This document shows positions 11,034 through 20,288 of a DNA stretch of 64,000 nt, in pieces. The translations under genes were made by a program, and so were the position numbers. The DNA comes from Pseudomonas caspiana (lineage in GTDB: Bacteria > Pseudomonadota > Gammaproteobacteria > Pseudomonadales > Pseudomonadaceae): assembly GCF_002158995.1 (NCBI RefSeq), contig NZ_LOHF01000002.1, positions 326,866 through 390,865 of the forward strand, read 5' to 3'. How positions within the stretch are numbered: position 1 is the stretch's first letter; each line of letters opens with the position of its first letter. The notes beneath the pieces are model-generated. The model had not been told where the DNA came from. It searched no databases and saw only the letters and a list, made by a program, of their open reading frames with translations.

Positions 11034-11155
11034 TTGACCCACCACAAAGATACTTATACCTTTGCATAGCCTTAAGTGGCTTCTTGGAAATACTGGTCAG
11101 GTACCCACGAGAAGTCCAAGGTACGGCCTTGCCCATGAAGCGAGGCCGTTTTTAT
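11034..11155 (+). ncRNA. Candidate small RNA divergent from pcaR
   Basis: No protein is apparent. A promoter-like TTGACC (11034-11039) and TATACC (11055-11060, 15-bp spacing) precede a short stretch ending in a clear terminator at 11123-11153. The transcript of about 90 nt would contain a hairpin CTTGGA/TCCAAG (11083-11088 with 11115-11120) before the terminator stem. The -35 abuts a PcaR box, so control by PcaR is possible. I do not recognise it as a named sRNA. The promoter spacing is short, and the terminator could instead close an unseen leader. Confidence 0.35.
11123..11153 (+). terminator. Rho-independent terminator
   Basis: ACGGCCT (11123-11129) pairs with AGGCCGT (11143-11149), followed by a T run. 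There is no upstream coding gene on this strand within reach, which is the main support for the small RNA candidate. Confidence 0.75.
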
Positions 11156-11797
11156 TCCCGCATGCCCCATTCGGGGAGTGATATCGAAACGCCATAAATC
11201 AGCATCTTACAATCGCGGTATGCGCGCCTCGGTCACAAATATCTGCTTCCTTGCACATACATCCCGTTTCGGCTCGAACTATGTCGCCAGAAATTTGTCT
11301 GTTGCTGTCAATATTTCGTACATGGAAGTTACGTCGTATGTCACTCACTGAAACTTCGGAACAGTCGTACAAGAAAAACTCCATTGCAGAAGTGTTTCGA
11401 TAAACCACCTAACATATAGTTGACTGATTCGAAGTTCTTGGAGATAGTGTCTATCACTTGGCCGGGTAATAACGATTCGCAGTGGCTGCAGGACCGAGCG
11501 CCATGCTCGGGGCATACCACAGGATCCAGGCACTGTAGCAGTGCTGCAACACCGTTATCCTCGCGATTGAATATGCGGCCAAAGTAGCCATCGCACTTGC
11601 AACTCAAACGACTGTCGCTACGACAATTACGTTTTCTGGTGTCCGTAGCCGCGAGCCGCAAGATGTTCAGAACATGGCAATCCAGAGCACGCTGTTTGGC
11701 TTACGTCTTTCAGTACCTGCCTGGACGGTTTCATGTGTGGACGGTTAAGCAGCTTAGCGATATCACCAGATTAATTTTGACTTGATCAGGTAACAAA
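11156..11797. other. About 640 bp without a recognisable gene
   Basis: Lower in GC than its surroundings, especially 11200-11440. Short open frames exist on both strands, one of 106 codons on the minus strand, but none has a good ribosome site, recognisable motif or typical Pseudomonas codon use. It may be decayed sequence. Confidence 0.5.
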
Positions 11798-11995
11798 GTG
11801 ACCAAAGATGAACTGCGCGCGGAACTTGAGCGCCAGGAACAACGCTACAAGGAAGTTTACGGTGGCGAAATCACCACTTACGCCGCTCAACCAGAGCCGG
11901 AACGCAAACCTTGGCGCAAGAAAGCCAGCATTCTCGACCAGGCTTTCAAGCAAGAATTGCAAAAAATGGAAAAAGACCTGAACGAAGAGCGGTAA
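11798..11995 (+). CDS. Small hypothetical protein, 65 aa
   Basis: I do not recognise a family. The product is hydrophilic and highly charged (many Glu, Lys, Arg, Gln) with a probable helix at each end and the central segment [19 protein letters not shown]; no membrane segment or signal peptide. The start is GTG, with AGG 7 bases upstream. Regular codon use and heptad-like Leu/Glu spacing at both ends favour a real gene. It lies 238 bp before the phosphate transporter gene in the same direction but is probably a separate unit. Confidence 0.7.
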   Translation: MTKDELRAELERQEQRYKEVYGGEITTYAAQPEPERKPWRKKASILDQAFKQELQKMEKDLNEER

Positions 11996-12233
11996 ATCTA
12001 CCGCTCTTGCGAACCGGGCTAATGTGCACTGCCCGGTCGAATCCATTCGGGACAAGCAATCGTCTTATCTGACGGCCGTAAAAAATCGTGAATATCCCCC
12101 TTGACTCATGAGTGGGGAGGCTTCGTCGACGATAAAATTTCGACAATCGGTGATACCAGTCGGCAGCCGTTACATCGATCTGTATTTTTTCTGTCATAAT
12201 CCCGCCCCCTTCAGACCGGGTCAGAAAACCTTC

Positions 12234-13706
12234 ATGATCGATTTATTCAGCGGACTAGATGCCTGGGTGCTTGTGAGCCTGTTGCTCGCCCTCGCTTTCG
12301 TCCTCACCTTCGAGTTCATCAACGGCTTTCATGACACCGCAAACGCGGTGGCGACAGTCATTTACACCAAAGCCATGCCGCCTCATCTGGCCGTATTCTT
12401 CTCCGGGATCTTCAATTTCCTGGGTGTGCTGCTGGGCGGTGTCGGCGTTGCCTATGCCATTGTTCACCTGCTCCCGGTTGAACTGCTGATCAACGTCAAC
12501 ACTGGCCACGGCCTGGCTATGGTCTTCTCGCTACTCGCCGCCGCCATTACCTGGAACCTGGGCACTTGGTATTTCGGTATCCCGGCATCGAGTTCCCATA
12601 CGCTGATTGGCTCGATCCTCGGCGTTGGTCTGGCTAACGCGCTGATCAACGATATTCCGTTGGCCGACGGCGTGAACTGGCAGAAAGCAATCGACATCGG
12701 CGCGTCGCTGGTCTTCTCGCCACTCGCTGGCTTCCTGGTCGCCGCATTGGTCCTCATCGGTCTTAAGTGGTGGCGACCGCTGTCGAAGATGCACAAGACG
12801 CCTGAACAGCGTCGCAAACTCGACGACAAGAAGCACCCGCCATTCTGGAACCGACTGGTCCTGGTGATTTCCGCCATGGCGGTGAGCTTTGTACACGGTT
12901 CCAACGATGGTCAGAAAGGCATCGGCCTGATCATGCTGGTGCTGATCGGTATCGTGCCAAGCCAGTTCGTACTGGACTTGAACAGCACTACCTACCAGAT
13001 CGAACGGACGAAGGACGCAACCCTGCACCTGAGCCAGTTCTATCAGCGCAACAACAGCACACTGGGCGAATTCCTGGCGCTGGGCAAAGCCGAAAAAGGC
13101 GACCTGCCGGAAAGCTCCAGCTGCAACCCCGAACAAACCGAGCCAACCATTGCTGCACTGCTCGACAACCTCACGGGCGTTGCCGACTACCACTCTTTGA
13201 CTCCTGAGCGCCGTATTGAAGTACGCCGCTACCTGCTGTGCCTGGATGACACCGCGCGCAAGGTTGCCAAGCTGCCGAACCTGGGCCCCCGTGAAAAATC
13301 AGACCTCGAAAAACTGCGCAAGGACCTGACCGCGACCACTGAATACGCCCCGTTCTGGGTAATTCTGGCGGTAGCGCTGGCGTTGGGTATCGGCACCATG
13401 GTTGGTTGGAAGCGCGTTGTTCTGACCATCGGTGAGAAGATCGGTAAGCAGGGCATGACTTACGCACAAGGCATGTCAGCACAGATCACCACCGCCTGCG
13501 CTATCGCTGCTGCTAACGTGTTCAGCCTGCCGGTCTCCACGACGCACATTCTGTCGTCCGGCGTGGCAGGCACCATGGTCGCCAACAAGAGCGGCCTGCA
13601 AGGTGGCACAGTGCGCACCATCCTCCTGGCATGGGTGCTGACTCTGCCAGCGACCGTTGCCCTCTCGGCTGGCCTGTTCTGGCTGGCGTCCAAAGCGTTG
13701 GCTTGA
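12234..13706 (+). CDS. pit: Low-affinity inorganic phosphate transporter, PiT family
   Basis: PHO4/PiT-type phosphate:H+ or phosphate:Na+ symporter of the inner membrane, 490 aa from the ATG at 12234 (an upstream in-frame extension has no family-like sequence). Both halves carry the family motif: GFHDTANAVAT near the N-terminus and HGSNDGQKGIG near residue 222. A long hydrophilic cytoplasmic insert (about residues 250-380) separates the two membrane blocks. It is the only transporter in its neighbourhood; no PitR/DUF47 partner is adjacent. Confidence 0.93.
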   Translation: MIDLFSGLDAWVLVSLLLALAFVLTFEFINGFHDTANAVATVIYTKAMPPHLAVFFSGIFNFLGVLLGGVGVAYAIVHLLPVELLINVNTGHGLAMVFSLLAAAITWNLGTWYFGIPASSSHTLIGSILGVGLANALINDIPLADGVNWQKAIDIGASLVFSPLAGFLVAALVLIGLKWWRPLSKMHKTPEQRRKLDDKKHPPFWNRLVLVISAMAVSFVHGSNDGQKGIGLIMLVLIGIVPSQFVLDLNSTTYQIERTKDATLHLSQFYQRNNSTLGEFLALGKAEKGDLPESSSCNPEQTEPTIAALLDNLTGVADYHSLTPERRIEVRRYLLCLDDTARKVAKLPNLGPREKSDLEKLRKDLTATTEYAPFWVILAVALALGIGTMVGWKRVVLTIGEKIGKQGMTYAQGMSAQITTACAIAAANVFSLPVSTTHILSSGVAGTMVANKSGLQGGTVRTILLAWVLTLPATVALSAGLFWLASKALA

Positions 13707-13712
13707 TCAATA

Positions 13713-13745
13713 GCGCCATCGCAGGCATGACCCGCGATGGCGTTA
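13713..13745 (+). terminator. Likely terminator after pit
   Basis: Nine-bp perfect stem CGCCATCGC (13714-13722) with GCGATGGCG (13734-13742). The following T run is short, so termination may be weak. Confidence 0.45.
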
Positions 13746-13809
13746 TGTAAACCCATTTGAAATACGGCCTAAGGCTGCGAATCAATGGCTGTCACTGACA
13801 GTGATGCAA

Positions 13810-15300
13810 CTACCTGCGCTTCTTACCCCCGCCCAGCAACGACCCCAACAACCCTCGCACCAATTGACGCCCCAACTGATTCGCCGCCTGGCGCACAGCG
13901 CTTTTCATTGCCTGCCCCGCTACAACGCCCAAAAACTCGCCCGCCATATCACTGAAGGTCTCTTGCTCCTTGGCGCTCTTGGCGGGCGCCTCATCCGACT
14001 CTGGGGTCGAGACTTTTCGGGCAATGAGCATCTCATAGGCCGACTCACGATCAACAGGTTTGTCGTAGCGCCCGGCCAGTGGCGACTGGGCGATCAGGCT
14101 GGCGCGCTCGGTATCGCTCAAAGGCCCGATTCGCGACTGCGGCGGCGCAACCAACACCTGCTGGACCATTGCTGGCGTCCCCTTGTCCTGCAAAGTACCG
14201 ACCAACGCTTCGCCGATGCCGAGTTGCGTAAGCAACGCCAGCGTGTCGATATCCGGATTGGGCCTGAACCCATCCGCCACGGCGCGTAGGGATTTCTGCT
14301 CTTTCGCAGTAAAGGCACGCAAACCATGCTGAATGCGCAAACCCAACTGCGCCAGTACCTGATCAGGTAAATCACCCGGTGACTGAGTAACGAAATACAC
14401 CCCGACGCCTTTGGATCGAATCAGGCGTACCACTTGCTCAAGCCGCTCCTGCAGCGCCTTGGGTGTGTCGGCAAACAGCAAATGCGCCTCATCGAAAAAC
14501 AGCGCCAATATCGGCTTATCTGCGTCCCCTCGCTCCGGCAGTTGCTCGAACAACTCAGCCAAAAGCCACAACAGAAAGGTTGCATAAACTTTGGGAGCCT
14601 CATGCACCAGACGACTGGCATCTAGCAAATGGATGCGCCCTCGCCCATCGGCGGTCGGGTGCAGAATGTCTTCCAGTTGCAGCGCAGGTTCGCCGAATAA
14701 CGCTTCAGCGCCCTGCTGCTCCAGCACTGCCAGACGGCGCTGCAAGGCTTGGCTGGAACCGGTGGTCATCAGCGAGCTATCGTCCCCAAGCAACTGCGGA
14801 TTGTCCCGCAAGTGATTGAGCAAGGCTTTGAGGTCCTTGATATCGAGCAGTAACAAACCTTCGCGATCAGCCACCTTGAAAGCCGCATATAACGCCGCCT
14901 GCTGACTGTCCGTCAGCTCCAGCAGACTGCCGAGCAGCAACGGCCCCATTTCGCTCAAGGTGGTCCGAAGCGGATGACCGGACTGCCCGTGAATGTCCCA
15001 CAAGGTGACCGGATATCCTTTAGGGGAGTGATTGAGCCAAGGCATGCCAGCGATTCGCTCGGCAATCTTGCCTTGCGGCGCTCCCGGCGCGCCCAGTCCA
15101 CACAAATCACCTTTGATATCCGCAGCGAAAACTGCGACGCCTGCATCACTGAAAGCTTCAGCCAAGCGTTGCAACGTCACCGTCTTGCCGGTCCCGGTGG
15201 CTCCCGCCACCAGACCATGGCGGTTGCCCAGACGCAAGGCCTGAACCACCGGCAGTCCGTCAGGACCCGCACCAATCACTATGTTCTGAGCGTCTGGCAT
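13810..15300 (-). CDS. HerA/FtsK-like ATPase of the DUF853 (YjgR) family
   Basis: Predicted NTPase of the HerA-HelP group, 496 aa. Walker A is AGATGTGKTVTLQ near residue 35; Walker B is LALFFDEAHLLF near residue 280. A Gly-rich, basic C-terminal tail (RQLVRGLLGSLLGGGKKRR) ends the protein. The start MPDAQNIVIGAGPDG at 15300 matches the family; the longer upstream frame does not. YjgR proteins are widespread in proteobacteria, but their cellular job is not established. The gene stands alone, convergent with pit. Confidence 0.85.
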   Translation of the reverse strand: MPDAQNIVIGAGPDGLPVVQALRLGNRHGLVAGATGTGKTVTLQRLAEAFSDAGVAVFAADIKGDLCGLGAPGAPQGKIAERIAGMPWLNHSPKGYPVTLWDIHGQSGHPLRTTLSEMGPLLLGSLLELTDSQQAALYAAFKVADREGLLLLDIKDLKALLNHLRDNPQLLGDDSSLMTTGSSQALQRRLAVLEQQGAEALFGEPALQLEDILHPTADGRGRIHLLDASRLVHEAPKVYATFLLWLLAELFEQLPERGDADKPILALFFDEAHLLFADTPKALQERLEQVVRLIRSKGVGVYFVTQSPGDLPDQVLAQLGLRIQHGLRAFTAKEQKSLRAVADGFRPNPDIDTLALLTQLGIGEALVGTLQDKGTPAMVQQVLVAPPQSRIGPLSDTERASLIAQSPLAGRYDKPVDRESAYEMLIARKVSTPESDEAPAKSAKEQETFSDMAGEFLGVVAGQAMKSAVRQAANQLGRQLVRGLLGSLLGGGKKRR

Positions 15301-15659
15301 TTCATCACCTGTCTTGATCGTTATCTCAGTGTGGTCCACAAGCTGGAAAACAGCCCGAAAACTTAACGCTTTCGCCGGGATATGGGGAGCACATCCTTGC
15401 ATCTGTGGCGTTACACAAATTGCTCTCGCGCTTAAAGCCACGCCTGCGAATTAGGTGTCAGCGAACACGCTGCCGACTCCACTTGGCGAACATCCGTCCT
15501 GATCGGTGGTCAACGTTAGACTTTTCCGTGATCACCCAGAGCAGTTTCGGCCTGTATCATCAGGCGCGTCGTTACTCACTTGCTCGAACAAGGCCGATAA
15601 CACCCCATGACCGCATTCATATGCTTGGCTCAACAGTCACAATATTCAGGGCGTCTGGC
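15301..15659. other. Divergent promoter region, no gene
   Basis: About 360 bp between the divergent DUF853 and flippase-like genes. I see no coding frame or RNA signature. It should contain both promoters. Confidence 0.5.
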
Positions 15660-16655
15660 ATGAAGCGTATCGCATGGTTGGCAGTCGGCTTGCTCGCAGC
15701 AGTGTTGATCCCGTTATTGCTGGGCGGCGGCGATATTTTTCAGCGCCTGCGCAGTTTCCCCTTTGCACTGCTGATGGGCATGTTCGGCATGATCATCCTG
15801 TGCTGGGGCCTGAACACCATGCGCTTGCGAATCTTGCTGGGGGATAGCGCACGACAGCTGACAGTGAACAGAAGCCTTGGCCTCATCATGGCCAGCGAAT
15901 TCGCCTACTGCGCAACGCCGGGTGGTAGCGGTGGACCGCTGACATTAATGGCGGTGCTCTCGCGAAACGGCATTGGGCCCGCGAAAAGCAGCGCGGTGTT
16001 TGCCACAGATCAACTCAGTGATCTGGTGTTTTTCCTCGTCGCACTGGTGGGGATCATGTTTTATGCACTCTTCCACACCCTCAGCGAACGTATGGAATGG
16101 CTATTGGGGTTCAGCGCGGCGCTTGTCGTAGGGAGCCTGTGCCTGTTTCTAGGATTCGCACGCTTTCATCGGCAAGTCATCAAGTTCAATGGCCGAGTGT
16201 TAAAACGCTTCAACACCAAAGGCACTACCCGCCATCGTTGGGCGCGCAAACTTCTGCATTTTCGCAATGCACTGGCTGAAACCTGGAAGATGCCACGCCA
16301 TAAACTGATCGCAGTCTTTTTGCTGACCTGCCTGCACTGGGGGCTGCGTTACAGCATCCTGTATCTGGCACTACTGGGTCTGGGCGTTAACGTGCAATGG
16401 GCCTGGACGTTTCTGATTCAGATGCTGTCGTTGACCGCTGGACAGTTCAGTCTGCTGCCGGGAGGTGCAGGTACAGCCGAGCTGACTTCGGCGGCGCTGC
16501 TGGCGCCGATGGTAGGCAAATCCACAGCCGCAGCGGCCATCCTGATCTGGCGAACAGTGACCTACTACTTCTATCTGGTGGTGGGCGGGCCGATTTTCCT
16601 GCTGATGGTCGGGCGACCACTGCTGAACAAACTGATGCGCTTCGATCAAGTCTGA
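15660..16655 (+). CDS. Integral membrane protein, lysylphosphatidylglycerol synthase/flippase-like domain
   Basis: Polytopic inner-membrane protein of the YbhN/AglD-like (LPG_synthase_TM) family, 331 aa, 7-8 predicted membrane segments. Typical signatures are FAYCATPGGSGGPLTLMAVL (about residue 80) and LLPGGAGTAELTSAALL (about residue 265). The ATG at 15660 follows AGGG by 8 bases and begins a classic MKRIAWL membrane start. The catalytic aminoacyl-transferase domain of MprF is missing, so a lipid-flipping or structural role is more likely than phospholipid aminoacylation; no substrate can be inferred. Confidence 0.8.
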   Translation: MKRIAWLAVGLLAAVLIPLLLGGGDIFQRLRSFPFALLMGMFGMIILCWGLNTMRLRILLGDSARQLTVNRSLGLIMASEFAYCATPGGSGGPLTLMAVLSRNGIGPAKSSAVFATDQLSDLVFFLVALVGIMFYALFHTLSERMEWLLGFSAALVVGSLCLFLGFARFHRQVIKFNGRVLKRFNTKGTTRHRWARKLLHFRNALAETWKMPRHKLIAVFLLTCLHWGLRYSILYLALLGLGVNVQWAWTFLIQMLSLTAGQFSLLPGGAGTAELTSAALLAPMVGKSTAAAAILIWRTVTYYFYLVVGGPIFLLMVGRPLLNKLMRFDQV

Positions 16656-16656
16656 A

Positions 16657-16842
16657 TCACGTGTCGGACTTGTCGTTGAGCAACTTTTCTTTTTCCGCCT
16701 GAGTAACGCGCCAAAGCTCGGCTGCGCCCTCGAAATCAGCACCGTCTTCTGGCGTCAGCGCATCAGGGTCATACCGACTGAGACAGCCCTCACCAAGCGT
16801 TGGAGGCGCTGTTGAAGTGGCTTTGTCGAGGGGATTTACCAT
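16657..16842 (-). CDS. Small hypothetical protein, 61 aa
   Basis: Not recognised. A short acidic, soluble product starting MVNPLDKAT and ending LLNDKSDT, with the central stretch SRYDPDALTPEDGADF. The start at 16842 has AGG 8 bases upstream. Longer in-frame starts run back into a REP element at about 16900-16967 and are unlikely. Its stop lies two bases from the stop of the convergent membrane-protein gene. Confidence 0.55.
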   Translation of the reverse strand: MVNPLDKATSTAPPTLGEGCLSRYDPDALTPEDGADFEGAAELWRVTQAEKEKLLNDKSDT

Positions 16843-16899
16843 GGAGAGCACCTCATTCATCGAAGCACCATCGAACATCGGAAATGTATCTTCTGCAGC

Positions 16900-16967
16900 A
16901 GCTGCCAAAGGCTGCGAAAGCAATCCGCCTGACACTCAGTCATTCGCAGCCTTCGGCAGCTTCTACA
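16900..16967. repeat. REP-type inverted repeat (GCTGCCGAAGGCTGCGA family)
   Basis: Left arm AGCTGCCAAAGGCTGCGAA and right arm TTCGCAGCCTTCGGCAGCT with a spacer. The same family recurs at 27.2, 34.2, 41.9, 46.4 and 60.5 kb. Confidence 0.85.
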
Positions 16968-16997
16968 GATTCATAAGATTCATACTTCGACTGGAGC

Positions 16998-17849
16998 TTA
17001 GTCGAACACTACGGTTTTGTTGTCGTGCACCAAAACACGATCTTCCAAGTGGTAGCGCAAGCCGCGGGCCAGTACCATTTTTTCCACGTCGCGACCGAAG
17101 CGCACCATGTTTTCAATACTGTCGCTGTGGCTGACGCGTACTACGTCCTGCTCAATGATCGGGCCCGCATCCAACTCTTCGGTTACATAGTGGCAAGTGG
17201 CGCCGATCAACTTGACCCCACGCAGAGAGGCCTGGTGATAAGGCTTGGCCCCTACAAATGAAGGCAGGAAGCTGTGGTGAATATTGATCACCTGATGAGC
17301 ATATTCACGACACAGTTGCGGCGGCAGAATCTGCATGTAACGCGCCAGCACCACTACGTCAGCCTGGTGATGAGCGACCAGACGAGAAACCTCGGCAAAT
17401 GCCGGCTCCTTGTCAGTCGGGTTTACCGGGACGTAGTAATAAGGAATGCCATGCCATTCCACCATGCTGCGCAAATCCTGGTGATTGGAAATCACGCAGG
17501 CGATTTCACAGTCCAGCTCATCGCTGTGCCAGCGATGCAGCAAGTCGGCCAGACAATGGGACTCACGACTGGCCATCAGCACAACGCGCTTCTTCTGCGC
17601 TGAGTCAGTGATACGCCAATCCATCGCAAATTCCTCAGCGATGGGGGTGAACGCCTCACGGAAAGCATCCAGATCAAAAGGCAGCGTATCCGCCCGAATT
17701 TCATGACGCATGAAGAACCAGCCACTCAGATTGTCAGAGTGATGGCTCGCTTCGGTAATCCAGCCGTTATAGGACGCCAGAAAGTTACTGACTTTGGCAA
17801 CGATGCCGACACGGTCCGGGCAAGAAATCACCAGACGAAAAGTGCGCAT
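16998..17849 (-). CDS. purU: Formyltetrahydrofolate deformylase
   Basis: Hydrolyses 10-formyltetrahydrofolate to formate and THF, balancing one-carbon pools and feeding PurT. 283 aa: an N-terminal ACT domain (RLVISCPDRVGIVAKVSNFL) and a C-terminal formyl-transferase fold with catalytic-site residues in INIHHSFLPSFVGAKPYHQA and the Asp of ATCHYVTEELDAGPIIEQD. The ATG at 17849 follows GGAG by 8 bases. Pseudomonas has several purU paralogs; the position next to mvaT corresponds to purU1 of PAO1 as I recall. Confidence 0.93.
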   Translation of the reverse strand: MRTFRLVISCPDRVGIVAKVSNFLASYNGWITEASHHSDNLSGWFFMRHEIRADTLPFDLDAFREAFTPIAEEFAMDWRITDSAQKKRVVLMASRESHCLADLLHRWHSDELDCEIACVISNHQDLRSMVEWHGIPYYYVPVNPTDKEPAFAEVSRLVAHHQADVVVLARYMQILPPQLCREYAHQVINIHHSFLPSFVGAKPYHQASLRGVKLIGATCHYVTEELDAGPIIEQDVVRVSHSDSIENMVRFGRDVEKMVLARGLRYHLEDRVLVHDNKTVVFD

Positions 17850-18092
17850 TGGGGAAACTCCAGAACTTCGCAAAGGCCGCTATTCTAGCGACTGTGGGGG
17901 AAAACTGCAGTATTCCTGTTGAACTGATTGTTAAGCGCCAAAGGTGCGACGCAGCTAAGCAATCCCGACGCTCTCGTTCCCGGCACAGCTCCCTGCATGA
18001 CAGCTTATGAGACCGTGACTTAAACGCCTTAAGAGCGACTATATTTGCCGCCCCTGCCAAGCCATCTAGTTATGAAACGTCTGTAGGTCGCA

Positions 18093-18139
18093 GTATATTT
18101 CTGAATAATTCAAATAAAACTTTTATTTAATGTTTACTT
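18093..18139. promoter_or_regulatory. AT-rich tract upstream of mvaT
   Basis: A conspicuously AT-rich stretch with TpA steps (TTTTATTTAATG at 18121-18132) in GC-rich surroundings, 70-110 bp before the mvaT start. H-NS/MvaT proteins bind such DNA, so autoregulation is plausible. Confidence 0.45.
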
Positions 18140-18205
18140 GGTCAAGGTGCGTGACTATTATTGCCTCACTGTCTCCCTGCCACCTCTCAACATAAGGTAC
18201 GCATC

Positions 18206-18583
18206 ATGTCTCTGATCAACGAATACCGCGCTACAGAAGAAGCCATCAAAGAACTGCAAGCCCGTTTGAAGAACCTGTCCCAAGACGACAAACTGCAAAC
18301 CGAGCTGGAATTCGAAGGCAAACTGCGTACTCTGATGGGCGAATATCAGAAGTCGCTGCGCGACATCATTGCTCTGCTGGATCCAGAAGCTAAAGTTGGC
18401 AAGTCTGCACGTGGCGCAGTTAAACCGACCGGCACCAAGCGCGCGCGCAAGGTCAAGCAATATAAAAACCCGCACAATGGCGAAGTCATCGAAACCAAAG
18501 GTGGCAACCACAAAACTCTGAAAGAGTGGAAAGCCAAGTGGGGCGGTGATGAAGTTGAAGGCTGGGCTACCCTGCTGGGCTAA
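18206..18583 (+). CDS. mvaT: H-NS-family nucleoid protein MvaT
   Basis: Pseudomonas xenogeneic silencer, 125 aa (about 124 in P. aeruginosa). The N-terminal coiled coil for dimerisation starts MSLINEYRATEEAIKELQ. A flexible basic linker (KPTGTKRARKVKQ) leads to a C-terminal AT-rich DNA-binding domain with KGGNHKTLKEWKAKWG. AAGG lies 8 bases before the ATG. It is monocistronic, with a strong terminator and an AT-rich upstream tract. It would be expected to silence AT-rich foreign DNA such as the bacteriocin locus in this window. Confidence 0.95.
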   Translation: MSLINEYRATEEAIKELQARLKNLSQDDKLQTELEFEGKLRTLMGEYQKSLRDIIALLDPEAKVGKSARGAVKPTGTKRARKVKQYKNPHNGEVIETKGGNHKTLKEWKAKWGGDEVEGWATLLG

Positions 18584-18618
18584 ATCCCACGCAAGTCCGC
18601 TTCACTCGCGTCACCCAT

Positions 18619-18648
18619 AAAAACGCCAGCCACGCTGGCGTTTTTTAT
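18619..18648 (+). terminator. Rho-independent terminator after mvaT
   Basis: Perfect stem AACGCCAGC/GCTGGCGTT with a short loop (CAC) and a T6 run. It also faces the convergent sbcB end. Confidence 0.9.
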
Positions 18649-18676
18649 TGCCTGAAAAACACCCGTCGCTACGGCC

Positions 18677-20107
18677 TCAAAGGCCTAACCTATGACGCAG
18701 AGCCTCCACATAGTCCTGCCACTCGCGCAGTATTTTGAGCTGTGCGGGGGTAGCACTAAGGGATAGTTCAACAAGGGAATGAGTGAAACTTTTCAGGGTA
18801 TTAGGCGCGCCTAATTCAGGCGTTGTCAGACGCGCCCTACAAAAGGCAAGCCAACGCTGTTGCTCTTCTGCGCTCAGGGTTTCAGCGAAATTTCGTGCTC
18901 GATATCGAAACAACAATTCCGGCAAGCGTGCATCATCAAAAGGCCATGACTGATGGGCTAACTCCTCGGGCTCGGCATTGCGTACTTGCTCACAAAGCCT
19001 GCGGTCACGATCCCCGATAAACCCGTCATACAATTGTTGCTCGGGATCTTCGCTGGCAACAAAGTCATCACTGGCATAAATGGCGTCCAGCTTTTCCTGC
19101 CAGACTCCCTGACCTTCGGTGAGATTACGCACACGCTCGTCAAATACGGTCATGTCCAGGTTTAAGCGCTGTTGATCTTCAGCGCGTAGCACCTTCAGCG
19201 GCGCAATCACCGGACAACGATTTATATGCAAGAGTTTGAGTGGCACTGGCAGCTCGCCCTCCAACATTTCTTCGCGACGGGTATATAACCGTTGTCGCAA
19301 TATTTGTGCATCTTGTTCCAGTAAGGGCAAATGATCCTGATGTAAATCGCACACAATCAGTGCGTTTCGATTCTGTGGGTGCCAGGCCAGCGGAAGCACT
19401 ACCCCCAGATAATGGCGTGCCGCAGAAAAGCGCCCGGAAATATGAACCAGAGGCTCCATCAGACGTATCTTTTGCTGGACTTTCTGCTTACTGCGCAGTT
19501 CGAAGAGGTAATCGTAAAGACGAGGCTGTTTCTCACGGATCAAACGCGCCAAGGCAATCGTTGCCCGCACATCGGACAGCGCATCATGCGCCTGCCCGTG
19601 ATCGATGCCATTTGCCGCTGTCAGGCGCTCAAGCTTAAGCGTGACCCGGCCATCTTCTTCAGGCCAGACAATGCCTTCCGGCCGCAGCGCATAGGCCGCG
19701 CGAACTACATCGATCAAATCCCAGCGGCTGTTGCCGCCCTGCCACTCACGGGCGTAAGGGTCAAAAAAGTTGCGATAAAGGCTGTAGCGCGTCATCTCAT
19801 CATCGAAGCGCAACGTGTTATAGCCCGCTCCACAGGTACCCGGCGCTGCGAGTTGAGCATGCACTCGAGTCATGAAGTCGGCTTCGCATAGCCCTTTCTC
19901 TGCAAGTGTGGCCGGAGTGATTCCGGTGATCATGCAGGCAGCGGGATGCGGCAGGATGTCATCACTGTGCTGGCAGTGGATGTTGACTGCAGACTCGATT
20001 TCATTGAGTTCGGCATCGGTACGGATACCCGCCATTTGTAATGGGCGGTCATTGCGCGGATTGATACCGGTGGTTTCGTAGTCGTACCAAAAGATGGTGG
20101 AAGTCAC
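18677..20107 (-). CDS. sbcB: Exodeoxyribonuclease I
   Basis: 3'-5' single-strand DNA exonuclease of recombination and mismatch repair, 476 aa (E. coli 475). The DEDDh exonuclease begins with FWYDYETTGINPRNDRP; a later motif is GQAHDALSDVRATIALARL. The C-terminal SH3-like and helical domains are present. The start is GTG at 20107, with AGGA 7 bases upstream; this restores the family's TSTIFWYDYETTG N-terminus. Confidence 0.93.
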   Translation of the reverse strand: MTSTIFWYDYETTGINPRNDRPLQMAGIRTDAELNEIESAVNIHCQHSDDILPHPAACMITGITPATLAEKGLCEADFMTRVHAQLAAPGTCGAGYNTLRFDDEMTRYSLYRNFFDPYAREWQGGNSRWDLIDVVRAAYALRPEGIVWPEEDGRVTLKLERLTAANGIDHGQAHDALSDVRATIALARLIREKQPRLYDYLFELRSKQKVQQKIRLMEPLVHISGRFSAARHYLGVVLPLAWHPQNRNALIVCDLHQDHLPLLEQDAQILRQRLYTRREEMLEGELPVPLKLLHINRCPVIAPLKVLRAEDQQRLNLDMTVFDERVRNLTEGQGVWQEKLDAIYASDDFVASEDPEQQLYDGFIGDRDRRLCEQVRNAEPEELAHQSWPFDDARLPELLFRYRARNFAETLSAEEQQRWLAFCRARLTTPELGAPNTLKSFTHSLVELSLSATPAQLKILREWQDYVEALRHRLGL

Positions 20108-20288
20108 GGACTGATCCTGAACAGAAGACCGGCAAAGTGTAGGGCTTGAGCAGGGCAAAAGGCGAATCAGGGAATATCGGCCTTATAAAGAAACCTTTTC
20201 TTACAACACATGTAGAAACAGTCCGGTTGCTTACCGCTGCAACAGTCCCTAGCATCAGGCTTTGCTCTCAGGTGTCACGCTCCCGACA

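Noticed and set aside
11341-11661. 106-codon Cys-rich minus-strand frame in the 11.2-11.8 kb gap
   Set aside because: No ribosome site, no typical codon use and no recognised motif; the Cys spacing does not repeat.
16843-16935. Longer start for the small protein at 16657-16842
   Set aside because: The extension translates REP sequence, whereas the internal ATG has a good ribosome site.
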